Positions 18,388 through 25,984 of a stretch of DNA of 64,000 nt are shown piece by piece. This stretch comes from Arthrobacter sp. B0490 (lineage in GTDB: Bacteria > Actinomycetota > Actinomycetes > Actinomycetales > Micrococcaceae). Made by a program: the position numbers and the translations under genes. The notes under the pieces are model-generated. The model did not search any database. It was not told the origin of the DNA and saw only the letters and a list, made by a program, of their open reading frames with translations. The first letter of the stretch is position 1. Each line of letters starts with the position of its first letter. The stretch is taken from contig NZ_PJIR01000001.1 in NCBI RefSeq assembly GCF_002929355.1, positions 62,001 through 126,000 of the forward strand, written 5' to 3'.

Positions 18388-19617
18388 ATGACGACACACC
18401 CGCAGATCCCCGCCCCGACGAGCACGGCGCCGTGGACGAGGACGGCGCGCGGGGCGAACCTGCTCGGGAGCGACGGCCGGCTCGGGATCACCATCTTCGA
18501 GGAGGTGACGGCCCTCGCCCAGCAGCACGCGGCGATCAATCTCGGCCAGGGCTTCCCGGACGAGGACGGCCCGCGGGAGATCCTCGACGCCGCCCGCGCC
18601 GCCATCGCGGACGGCGCCAACCAGTACGCTCCCGGTCAGGGACTCGCCGTCCTGCGCCACGCCATCGCGGCCCACCAGGAGCGGTTCTACGGTCTGGCCG
18701 TGGATCCGCACACCGAGGTGATCGTCAGCACGGGCGCCACGGAGTCGATCGCCGCCGCCATCCTCGCGTTCGCCGGCCCCGGGGACGAGGTCCTGACCTT
18801 CGAGCCGTTCTACGACTCGTACGGCGCCGTGATCGGTCTGTCGGGGGCGACCCACACCACCGCCCCGCTCCGCGCCCCCCACTTCCAGCCGGAGGCCGCG
18901 GACCTCGAGGCGGCCTTCAGCGAGCGCACGAGGATCGTCGTCGTCAACAATCCCCACAACCCGACGGGCAGCGTCCTCGGCCGGCCGGCCCTCGAGCTCA
19001 TCGTCCGGCTGGCGGAGCGCTTCGGCGCGATCATCGTGACGGACGAGGTGTACGAGCACCTGACCTTCGGGGTCCGGCACCTTCCCGTCGCCACCCTCCC
19101 GGGGGCCGCGGGACGCACCCTGACGATCTCCTCCGCGGGCAAGACCTTCTCCGTGACCGGCTGGAAGGTGGGGTGGCTCAGCGGCCCGGCGGACCTGGTG
19201 GCCCAGGTGCGCACGGTCAAGACCTTCCTGACGTACACCTCGGGCACACCCTTCCAGGGCGCCGTCACCCTGGGGCTCGGGCTGCCGGACGCATTCTTCT
19301 CCTCCGCCGCGGCCACCCTCGGGAAGAAGCGGGACCTCCTGGGCGAGGGTCTCCGCGCGGCCGGCTTCGACGTCTTCGAACCCGAGGGCACGTTCTTCAC
19401 CATGGTCGACGCCGCTCCGCTGGGGATCGACGACGCGACAGACCTCGCGCGGCGACTGCCGGAGCTGATCGGCGTCGCCGCGATCCCCGTCGCCATGTTC
19501 TGCCACGAGGAAGGCGCGGAGCGCACGCGCTCGATGCTGCGCTTCGCATTCTGCAAAAAGTTCGACGTCATCGAGGAGGGCGCCCGGCGGCTCGGCACCC
19601 TGCGGGGGCGGCTGTGA
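18388..19617 (+). CDS. PLP-dependent class I/II aminotransferase (methionine/kynurenine aminotransferase-like)
   Basis: 409 residues. Fold-type I motifs: INLGQGFPDEDGP near the N-terminus (the GQGFPDxxxP block is typical of YbdL and kynurenine/glutamine aminotransferases), NNPHNPTGSVL, TDEVYEHLTFG, and the PLP-binding Lys in TISSAGKTFSVTGWKVGW. It transfers amino groups between an amino acid (aromatic, Met or Gln by homology) and a 2-oxo acid. The ATG at 18388 starts MTTHPQIPAPTST. It overlaps the next gene by 4 bp, so the two form an operon. The exact substrate cannot be assigned. Confidence 0.88.
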   Translation: MTTHPQIPAPTSTAPWTRTARGANLLGSDGRLGITIFEEVTALAQQHAAINLGQGFPDEDGPREILDAARAAIADGANQYAPGQGLAVLRHAIAAHQERFYGLAVDPHTEVIVSTGATESIAAAILAFAGPGDEVLTFEPFYDSYGAVIGLSGATHTTAPLRAPHFQPEAADLEAAFSERTRIVVVNNPHNPTGSVLGRPALELIVRLAERFGAIIVTDEVYEHLTFGVRHLPVATLPGAAGRTLTISSAGKTFSVTGWKVGWLSGPADLVAQVRTVKTFLTYTSGTPFQGAVTLGLGLPDAFFSSAAATLGKKRDLLGEGLRAAGFDVFEPEGTFFTMVDAAPLGIDDATDLARRLPELIGVAAIPVAMFCHEEGAERTRSMLRFAFCKKFDVIEEGARRLGTLRGRL

Positions 19618-20450
19618 CCACCGCGCCGGACCCGGTGTCCGGAGCGGCCCCCGGGAACGAGGACGACGCCGAGGTCCCCACCCGCTGGCTGCCCGGGACC
19701 GGCGCGTACGCGGAGATCGACGAGGACGCCCATATCAAAGGGGCCCTGATCCTCAGCATCGGGGGCGCCCAGCAGTCCCACGTGGACCTGCGCCACCCCG
19801 AGCGTGTCTTCTACGAGTACCTGCAGCGCATCGCCCACGTGATCGACCTCGTCGGGGAGCCCGGCGCTCCCCTGCGGGTCCTGCATCTCGGCGCCGGGGC
19901 GCTGACCCTCGTGCGCTACGTCCAGGCCACGCGCCCCGGCTCGCCGCAGACCGCCGTCGACCTCGAGCGGAACCTGATCGACTTCGTCCTCGACGCGATG
20001 CCGCTACCGGACGGGACCTCCTGCGACATCGTCATCGGGGACGCGGCCGACGCCGTCCTGGAGCAGCCGGACGCCGCCTTCGACGTCGTCGTGCTCGACA
20101 TCTTCGCCGGGGCCGACGCGCCCGTCCACCTCACCTCCCCCGACTTCGCCGCGCACCTCCTGCGGGTCTGCGCCGAGGACGGGGTGGTCCTGGTGAACGT
20201 CGGGGACGATCCGCCGCTCGCCTTCGCCCGAGCGCAGAGCAGACAACTCGCAGCGCTGGCCGCTGCGACCGCAGTGCTCACCGAGGCCGGGATGGTGGGC
20301 GGCTCACAGGCCGGGAACGTCGTCATCGCAGCGCGCCGCGTGCCCTGGCCGGGGACCTGGACCCGGGCGCTCCTGACTGCCGGGCCCCACCCGGCCGCCG
20401 TCCTCGCCGGCCCGGACCTCGCAGCCTTCCACGGGCCCGCGCCCCGATAG
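19614..20450 (+). CDS. Spermidine-synthase-like SAM-dependent methyltransferase-fold protein
   Basis: 278 residues from a GTG overlapping the aminotransferase stop. Rossmann SAM-binding block RVLHLGAGALTLVRYV, then a conserved acid in TAVDLERNLIDFV, IVIGDAADAVLE, and FDVVVLDIFAGADAPVHL. This is the polyamine aminopropyltransferase-like family common in actinobacteria. The catalytic Asp pattern of true spermidine synthases (DGGDG) is absent: the corresponding segment reads HLGAGAL. It is therefore probably not a classical SpeE; a methyltransferase or unknown transferase is more likely. It is translationally coupled to the aminotransferase. Confidence 0.75.
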   Translation: MTTAPDPVSGAAPGNEDDAEVPTRWLPGTGAYAEIDEDAHIKGALILSIGGAQQSHVDLRHPERVFYEYLQRIAHVIDLVGEPGAPLRVLHLGAGALTLVRYVQATRPGSPQTAVDLERNLIDFVLDAMPLPDGTSCDIVIGDAADAVLEQPDAAFDVVVLDIFAGADAPVHLTSPDFAAHLLRVCAEDGVVLVNVGDDPPLAFARAQSRQLAALAAATAVLTEAGMVGGSQAGNVVIAARRVPWPGTWTRALLTAGPHPAAVLAGPDLAAFHGPAPR

Positions 20451-20614
20451 CGGGCGGGAGTCGCCGGATGCGCCGCCGCCGGCCCATCCGGGAGGACGAC
20501 GCACGCGAAGTACGTGCACGCAGCCGGTCACCGGCGCGGCGGTACTCTGTGAGAGCAGCCCGTCGAGCCGGCGGGCTGCGAAGGCTGCGGGACACGACAC
20601 GAAGGAGGCACAGG

Positions 20615-21211
20615 ATGGCGACCGCCCTCCCCTGTCTCCGGTCCGTGGTCCTCGCCTCGCTGATCCTCTCGGTCTCGTCCGCGTCCCACGTCCTCGCCGC
20701 GGGGCACCTCCCCGCCCCGGGCGTCCTGCTCCTGATCGGTGTCCTGGTCCTGATCCCGCTGAGGCTGCTGACCCGGCATCCGCTCTCGTTCCGCTCAGGC
20801 CTCCTGGCGATGGGCGCGGGGCAGTTCCTGCTGCACACGGTGTTCGGGATGACGGCCGTTCCCGCCGTGTGCCGGAGCTCCTCGGCGATGCCCGGGCATC
20901 ACGCCGCGTTCGAGCTCGCCTGCTCGCCGGCGGTCGAGGAGTCGATGGGCGGGGTGTCCGCCGGTCCGGCCATGCTCCTGCTGCACGCGGTGGCATCGAT
21001 CCTCCTGGCGGTCGCGGTGTCCCGGAGCGAGCAGGCGCTCGCCCTCCTCCGCGCCTGGCTGCGGCCGCTTCTCACCCTCCCGGCCGTCGCCCTCCCCGCT
21101 CCTGCCCGCCGCCCGTCGGTACTGGGCGGGCCCCCGCCGGTCGCGCCGCTGCCCGTGCACGCCTCCGTGCCGAGCCTGCGCGGGCCGCCGATGGCCGCGC
21201 TGCCCGCCTGA
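20615..21211 (+). CDS. Membrane protein of unknown function upstream of YcnI
   Basis: 198 residues from the ATG after GAAGGAGGCACAGG, a strong ribosome site; the frame is open farther upstream but without such a site. About four hydrophobic helices (residues about 9-28, 32-50, 57-78, 110-132) with His-containing segments (QFLLHTVFGM, MPGHHAAFE). It ends in a Pro/Ala-rich cytoplasmic or extracellular tail. No family is recognised with certainty. It lies 120 bp before ycnI on the same strand, so a role in copper handling is possible but inferred only from position and the histidines. Confidence 0.65.
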   Translation: MATALPCLRSVVLASLILSVSSASHVLAAGHLPAPGVLLLIGVLVLIPLRLLTRHPLSFRSGLLAMGAGQFLLHTVFGMTAVPAVCRSSSAMPGHHAAFELACSPAVEESMGGVSAGPAMLLLHAVASILLAVAVSRSEQALALLRAWLRPLLTLPAVALPAPARRPSVLGGPPPVAPLPVHASVPSLRGPPMAALPA

Positions 21212-21331
21212 CCCGGACCCCGAAGGGACCCGGGGCATCGGCGGCGCTTCCCCCGACGACCCCACGCATCCCTGCTGCTCCGACACCTCCCGCTAGCGCG
21301 GCCCGGAGCGCACCCCCCGAAAGGCAGTCCC

Positions 21332-22084
21332 ATGACCAACCCCTCCAGGCGTACCCTCACCACGAGCGCCGTCGCCCTGACCACCGCCGGGCTCATGGCT
21401 CTCGGCCTCGGTGCCGCCAGCGCCCACGTCACGGTCGCCCCCGCCTCCACCACGGAGAACGGGTACTCGCAGCTGACGTTCAGCGTGCCCAACGAGTCCG
21501 AGAGCGCCGGCACGAACAAGGTCGAGGTCCAGCTCCCGACCGAGCAGCCGTTCACCTCCGTCCGGGTCAAGCCGGTCGAGGGCTGGACAGCCGAAGTGGT
21601 GACCGGCGCGCTGCCCGAGCCCGTCACCACGGACGACGGCGCGACCCTCACCGAGGCGCCGCTGTCCGTCGTCTGGACCGCGGAGGCCGGCGCCGAGATC
21701 TCGCAGCAGGAGTACCAGACGTTCTCGATCTCCGTCGGCCGCCTGCCCGAGGCCGGGTCCACCGTGCTGCTCCCCGCCACGCAGTCCTACACCGACGGCG
21801 ACGTCGTCGCGTGGGACCAGGAGGCCGTCGAGGGCGCCGAGGAGCCGGACAAGCCGGCACCGTCCTTCGTGACGACCGCCTCGGCCGAGGGCGAGGACGC
21901 GCACGGTGGCACGCACACGGCCGCCGAGACCGCGGAGGCGATCGACGCCGAGCAGGCGGCCTCCAGCACCGACAGTTCCGACGCGGGCTCGCCCTCGCCC
22001 GTCGCGTGGGCCGGACTCGTCGCCGGCCTGCTCGGGCTCGCCGCAGGCGTGGCGGCCCTCGCCAGGACGCGCCGCACGGCATAG
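21332..22084 (+). CDS. ycnI: YcnI-family (DUF1775) copper-binding surface protein
   Basis: 250 residues. The signal peptide has SRR near the N-terminus (SRRTLT, Tat-like), a hydrophobic core and a cleavage site AASA|HVTV, so the mature protein begins with His32. Family work on YcnI describes an N-terminal-histidine copper site (monohistidine brace), which needs exactly this cleavage. The DUF1775 domain (about 32-180, HVTVAPASTTENGYSQLTF) is followed by a Glu/Ala-rich, His-containing linker and a C-terminal membrane helix with an RTRR stop (about 223-245). It should bind Cu at the outer membrane face. The usual partners copC/ycnJ do not follow; a terminator does. Confidence 0.92.
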   Translation: MTNPSRRTLTTSAVALTTAGLMALGLGAASAHVTVAPASTTENGYSQLTFSVPNESESAGTNKVEVQLPTEQPFTSVRVKPVEGWTAEVVTGALPEPVTTDDGATLTEAPLSVVWTAEAGAEISQQEYQTFSISVGRLPEAGSTVLLPATQSYTDGDVVAWDQEAVEGAEEPDKPAPSFVTTASAEGEDAHGGTHTAAETAEAIDAEQAASSTDSSDAGSPSPVAWAGLVAGLLGLAAGVAALARTRRTA

Positions 22085-22092
22085 CACCCATA

Positions 22093-22130
22093 GGGGTGCG
22101 GTGCAGGCCCGCGGGCCTGCACCGCACCCC
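22093..22130. terminator. Bidirectional terminator between ycnI and rsmD
   Basis: A perfect 18-bp palindrome (GGGGTGCGGTGCAGGCCC and complement, 2-nt centre) between convergent genes, starting 8 bp past the ycnI stop and ending 18 bp before the rsmD stop. Confidence 0.85.
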
Positions 22131-22148
22131 GGGGCGGGCGCGAGCAGG

Positions 22149-22721
22149 TCAGGGGATCGCCGGCTCCAGGAACCAGAGGCGCGTCTCCCCGTACTTCTTG
22201 TCCGAGAACCGCTCGAGCCAGGCGGGCCAGGCGGGCTCCGGTGACCGCGCCGAGCGCTCGACGACGACGACCGCCCCCTCGGACAGCCTCGACTCGAGCG
22301 CCGCCAGCACGGCGAGCACGCCGTCCTCCCGCACGGTGTAGGGCGGATCCATGAGGACCAGGTCCCACATCACGTCCGGGGCGACACGCTCCAGGTAGGT
22401 CTCGACCCTGGTGCGGTGTACGCGCACCGCGGTCCACCCCAGTACGCGGTTCACGAGGTCGGCGTTGCGCTGGGCGACCGCTGCTGCCCGGTCGACCGAT
22501 TCCACGAGGTCCACCGAGGCGGCGCCGCGGCTCGCGCTCTCGACACCAAGCGACCCGGAGCCCGCGTAGAGGTCGAGCACATGCGCACCCTGCACCACGT
22601 TGTAGGACTCGAGGCTCGAGAAGAGGGCCTCCTTCACGCGGTCGGTCGTGGGACGGGTGCCGTTCCCCTCGACGCTGGTGAGGGTCGAGCCGCCCGCGGC
22701 TCCGGCGATGATGCGCGTCAT
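22149..22721 (-). CDS. rsmD: 16S rRNA (guanine966-N2)-methyltransferase RsmD
   Basis: 190 residues. Starts MTRIIAGAAGGSTL; family N-termini read MRIIxGxxkGrxL. SAM motif VLDLYAGSGSLGVES (residues 48-62) and the N2-guanine catalytic motif DPPY (125-128). TRPTTDRVKEALF before the SAM motif is the RsmD-specific block. It methylates G966 in the P-site region of 16S rRNA. Like coaD, it belongs to the conserved backbone, here flanked by ycnI and the molybdate operon. Confidence 0.95.
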   Translation of the reverse strand: MTRIIAGAAGGSTLTSVEGNGTRPTTDRVKEALFSSLESYNVVQGAHVLDLYAGSGSLGVESASRGAASVDLVESVDRAAAVAQRNADLVNRVLGWTAVRVHRTRVETYLERVAPDVMWDLVLMDPPYTVREDGVLAVLAALESRLSEGAVVVVERSARSPEPAWPAWLERFSDKKYGETRLWFLEPAIP

Positions 22722-22765
22722 GCTCTCGACTCTATCGCCCGGCCGATGCCGCTCCGACCGCCCTC

Positions 22766-23857
22766 CTACAGCGGGTAGATGCTTGCGTCCTCGTGCCGGA
22801 AGCCCACGAACACCCGCATGCCCGGCGTGATGCCGAGAGCGACCACGTCGGCCGGGGACATATCGGCGGCCAGTCCCGCGGCGTGGACGCGGACGAGGTC
22901 GCCGCGGTGCTCGACGTCGTCGACCTCGGTCTCGATGCGGCTGGTGCCGGGTGGGGCCTCGGCGCTCCGCGACACGGTCACGCTGCCGGGACGCACCGTG
23001 AGGGCGAGCCGGCGGTCCGTCGGGAGCGGCCCCGCGGACGGCACCCGCAGCCCGTTGTCCGCAGCGAATCCCGCCCCCGGGCCTGCAGTCGATCCGGCCC
23101 GGGAGTCCGCCGGGCGTTCCGCCGTCGTCGCACGTCCGAGGACGAGGTTGAGGCCCGCGAGCCGGGCACCGAACGCGGTGACGGGCCGTGTGAGGACGTC
23201 GGCGGTGGCGCCGGACTCGACGATCCTCCCGCCATCGAGGATGAGGACGCGGTCGGCCAGCAGGAAGGCGTCGAGCGGGTCGTGGGTCACGATGACGGCC
23301 GAGCGCTCGACCAGCACGTCCCGGAGGAGCGCGCGGACAGACGGGGCGACGGCGACGTCGAGGGCCGCGAGCGGTTCGTCGAGCAGGAGCAGCGCAGGGT
23401 CGGCCGCAAGTGCGCGGGCGATGGCGACGCGCTGGGCCTGGCCGCCCGACAGCTCGGCGGGCCTACGGCGTGCGAGCTCCTCGACGCCGACGCGCCCGAG
23501 CCACTGCAGGGCCCTGCTCCGCGCCGCAGCCCGGTGCTCGCCCCGGCTCCGCGGCCCGAAGGCGACGTTCTCCAGGGCCGTGAGATGGGGGAACAGCAGC
23601 GCCTCCTGGGCAAGCAGTGACACCCCGCGGCGCCGGGGCTCGGTGAGTACGCGCCGGCCGGCGCCGGCGTCGAAGAGGATGGAACCGTCCAGTTCCGCCC
23701 TGCCGGAGGTGGGGGCGAGCAGCCCCGCGATGAGGTTGAGCAGCGTGGACTTCCCGGCCCCGTTGGGTCCGAGCACGGCGAGCGTCTCCCCGGGAGCGAG
23801 CTCGAACGAGACGTCAAACCCCCGTTCGGTGAGGGCGGCCGCGAAGGTGAGGCCCAT
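22766..23857 (-). CDS. modC: Molybdate ABC transporter, ATP-binding protein ModC
   Basis: 363 residues. Walker A GPNGAGKST (30-38), Q-loop Gln84, signature LSGGQ (136-140), Walker B LLLLDEP ending at Asp160-Glu161. The C-terminal about 75 residues form a TOBE/Mop-type oxyanion domain (TVRPGSVTVSR, VEHRGDLVRVHAAGL). It energises high-affinity molybdate (or tungstate) uptake. It overlaps modB by 1 bp and is the last gene of the operon TOBE-HTH, modA, modB, modC. Confidence 0.92.
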   Translation of the reverse strand: MGLTFAAALTERGFDVSFELAPGETLAVLGPNGAGKSTLLNLIAGLLAPTSGRAELDGSILFDAGAGRRVLTEPRRRGVSLLAQEALLFPHLTALENVAFGPRSRGEHRAAARSRALQWLGRVGVEELARRRPAELSGGQAQRVAIARALAADPALLLLDEPLAALDVAVAPSVRALLRDVLVERSAVIVTHDPLDAFLLADRVLILDGGRIVESGATADVLTRPVTAFGARLAGLNLVLGRATTAERPADSRAGSTAGPGAGFAADNGLRVPSAGPLPTDRRLALTVRPGSVTVSRSAEAPPGTSRIETEVDDVEHRGDLVRVHAAGLAADMSPADVVALGITPGMRVFVGFRHEDASIYPL

Positions 23858-24681
23858 CAGCGGAGCCCTCCGGTGCGGGCCGGGCCGGGCGCAGGTGCTC
23901 CGCCGGCGAGGGGCCGCACGCGGTGGGCGACGCCCACGACGGCGACCGCCACGACGACGAGGATGAGCGACAGCGCGACGGCCGCGTCAGGGTCGGTCTC
24001 CCGCTGCAGGTAGACCTCGAGCGGGAGGGTCCTCGTGGTGCCTTCGAGGCTCCCCGCGAAGGTGAGCGTCGCTCCGAACTCGCCCAGCGCGCGGGCGAAG
24101 GAGAGGACGGCGCCGGAGACGAGGGCGGGCAGGACCAGGGGCAGGGTGATGCGCCGCAGCACCGTCCAGCGACCGGCGCCGAGGGTCGCGCCGACGGCCT
24201 CGTACCGGGTCCCGACGGACCTCAGCGCGCCCTCGAGGCTGAGGACGAGGAACGGCAGGGCGACGAAGGCCTGCGACATCACGACCGCTGCCGTCGAGAA
24301 GGCGATGTCGATGCCCGCGGCGCTGAGGGTACTCCCGAGCAGGCCGCGCCGCCCGAAGGTGTACAGCAGGGCGATGCCGCCGACCACCGGCGGGAGGACC
24401 AGCGGGAGCAGCACGAGCGACCGCACGAGCCGTTGCCCGCGGAACGCCGTCCGGGCCAGGACCAGGGCCATGGGGACACCGAACAGAACGCACAGCGCCG
24501 TCGCCGAGAGCGAGGTCCGCAGGCTGAGCAGCAGGGCCGCCCGGGCGCTGTCCGAGGTGACGAGGGGGACGAAGCGCGGCCAGTCGACACGCAGGGCCAG
24601 GGCCACCACGGGCAGCACCACGAACAGCCCGCCCGCGACCGCGAGAGCCACCACCCAGCGCGGGAGCACCCCGGCGTTCAT
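23857..24681 (-). CDS. modB: Molybdate ABC transporter, permease ModB
   Basis: 274 residues with about six helices and the EAA loop [21 protein letters not shown], plus [22 protein letters not shown] and [17 protein letters not shown], the ModB/CysT-type signature. It forms the homodimeric channel that passes molybdate from ModA across the membrane. It lies between modA (57-bp gap) and modC (1-bp overlap). The start is ATG at 24681, [13 protein letters not shown]. Confidence 0.93.
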   Translation of the reverse strand: MNAGVLPRWVVALAVAGGLFVVLPVVALALRVDWPRFVPLVTSDSARAALLLSLRTSLSATALCVLFGVPMALVLARTAFRGQRLVRSLVLLPLVLPPVVGGIALLYTFGRRGLLGSTLSAAGIDIAFSTAAVVMSQAFVALPFLVLSLEGALRSVGTRYEAVGATLGAGRWTVLRRITLPLVLPALVSGAVLSFARALGEFGATLTFAGSLEGTTRTLPLEVYLQRETDPDAAVALSLILVVVAVAVVGVAHRVRPLAGGAPAPGPARTGGLR

Positions 24682-24738
24682 CGGCGTCCCGGCTCGGCGC
24701 CCGCGGCACGCGGGCCGCCTCCACGGTGACGGAACGGG

Positions 24739-25539
24739 TCAGGGCGCACCGAAACCCGCTGCCCGGAGCACGGCCTGCCCCTCCGTGCCCGTCACGAAGT
24801 CGACGAAGGCCTCGGCGGTCGCGGCATCGGCGCTGTCGGGGAGAGCGGCGATGGGGTAGGTGTTGACCACCCCGGCGGCCTCGGGGACGTCGATGCCGCG
24901 CACCGTGCCCGCCGCCGCCCGCACGTCCGTCCGGTAGACCAGCCCGGCGTCCGCCTCGCCCGAGGTGACCTTGCCGAGCACGTCGGCGACCGAGGACTCC
25001 TCACTGACCGGTTCCAGGTCCACCCCGGCCGCCTGCTCGACCGCCGCGGCGGCCGCCCCGCACGGGACCTGTCCGGCGCACACGACCGTCTTCACGCCGG
25101 GCGCCGCCGCGTCGGGGAGCGAGGTGATCCCGGCGGGGTTGTCCGGGGGGACCGCGAGCTGGAGCGTGTTGGTGGCGAAGTCGACCGGATCCCCCGTGAG
25201 CATGCCCGCGTCCCGGACCTTGCCCATGTTCTCCGCGTCCGCGGTGGCCAGGACGTCCGCGGGGGCACCCTCGATGATCTGGATGGCGAGATCCGACGAG
25301 CCCGCGAAGTTCAGGGCGACCTCGGCGTCGGGATGGGCCTCCTCGAACCGGGCGGCGAGATCCGTGAAGGACGCCGTGAGGGACGCTGCTGCGAAGACGG
25401 TGATGCTGCCGCCGATCGCCTCCCCGGCAGCACCGCCGACGGCGCCGTCTCCGGCGTCCGGCCCGCCGGCCCCGCACGCGCCGGCCAGGAACACGACGGC
25501 GGTGGCGAGCGCGAGGGCGGATCCCTGGTTCGACGGCAC
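24739..25539 (-). CDS. modA: Molybdate-binding lipoprotein ModA
   Basis: 266 residues from a GTG 2 bp after the preceding stop codon. Signal segment ALALATAVVFLAGACGAGG; the Cys in GACG could be the lipid anchor, although the lipobox is A-G-A-C rather than L-x-x-C. The mature fold has the ModA signatures SITVFAAASLTASFTDLA, NFAGSSDLAIQI, GAPADVLATAD and YPIAALPDS. It captures molybdate outside the membrane and delivers it to ModBC. An open frame extends upstream, but it overlaps the TOBE-HTH gene and lacks the signal sequence at its start. Confidence 0.92.
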   Translation of the reverse strand: MPSNQGSALALATAVVFLAGACGAGGPDAGDGAVGGAAGEAIGGSITVFAAASLTASFTDLAARFEEAHPDAEVALNFAGSSDLAIQIIEGAPADVLATADAENMGKVRDAGMLTGDPVDFATNTLQLAVPPDNPAGITSLPDAAAPGVKTVVCAGQVPCGAAAAAVEQAAGVDLEPVSEESSVADVLGKVTSGEADAGLVYRTDVRAAAGTVRGIDVPEAAGVVNTYPIAALPDSADAATAEAFVDFVTGTEGQAVLRAAGFGAP

Positions 25540-25541
25540 GG

Positions 25542-25946
25542 TCAGCCCTTCCCCGCCGGGGTCTCGATGATGACGGTGGTGGCCTTGACGACGGCGATCG
25601 CGACGGAGCCCTTCTCGAGGCCGAGGTCGCGGACGGCCTCGCTGCTCATGAGGGACACGATGCGGTGGGGACCGCACTGGAGCTCCACCTGCGCCATGAC
25701 GGTGTCGACGATGATGTCCGTCACGATGCCCACGAACCGGTTGCGTGCGGACCGGCCGATGTCGGACGGATCGCCGGGCAGGACCGCGTTGCGCCGCGCG
25801 AGCTGCGCGAGCTCGAGGGCCTCGACGACGGCCTTCCCCGAGGCGTCACGGGTACTTGCGAGGACGCCGGCGTCGATCCACCGGCGGACGGTGTCATCGC
25901 TGACGGCGAGGAAACGCGCTGCATCGCCGATCCGTATCTGCGTCAT
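25542..25946 (-). CDS. Molybdenum-pterin-binding TOBE domain protein with excisionase-like HTH
   Basis: 134 residues from the ATG reading MTQIRIGDAARFL. The N-terminal half (about 1-60) is a MerR/excisionase-type winged helix (IGDAARFLAVSDDTVRRWIDAGVL). The C-terminal half (about 70-134) is a Mop/TOBE domain (SARNRFVGIVTDIIVDTVMAQVELQCGPHRIVSLMSSEAV) that binds molybdate. Such two-domain proteins act as Mo sensors/repressors. Being first in the mod operon, it is the likely autoregulator. AGGAG is 14 nt before the ATG but only 8 nt before an in-frame CTG two codons upstream, so translation may start at that CTG. Its 5' region overlaps no other gene, but recG ends 39 bp away. Confidence 0.85.
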   Translation of the reverse strand: MTQIRIGDAARFLAVSDDTVRRWIDAGVLASTRDASGKAVVEALELAQLARRNAVLPGDPSDIGRSARNRFVGIVTDIIVDTVMAQVELQCGPHRIVSLMSSEAVRDLGLEKGSVAIAVVKATTVIIETPAGKG

Positions 25947-25984
25947 GAACAGGATGTTATCTCCTCGGACGCGGAAGCGCAGGA

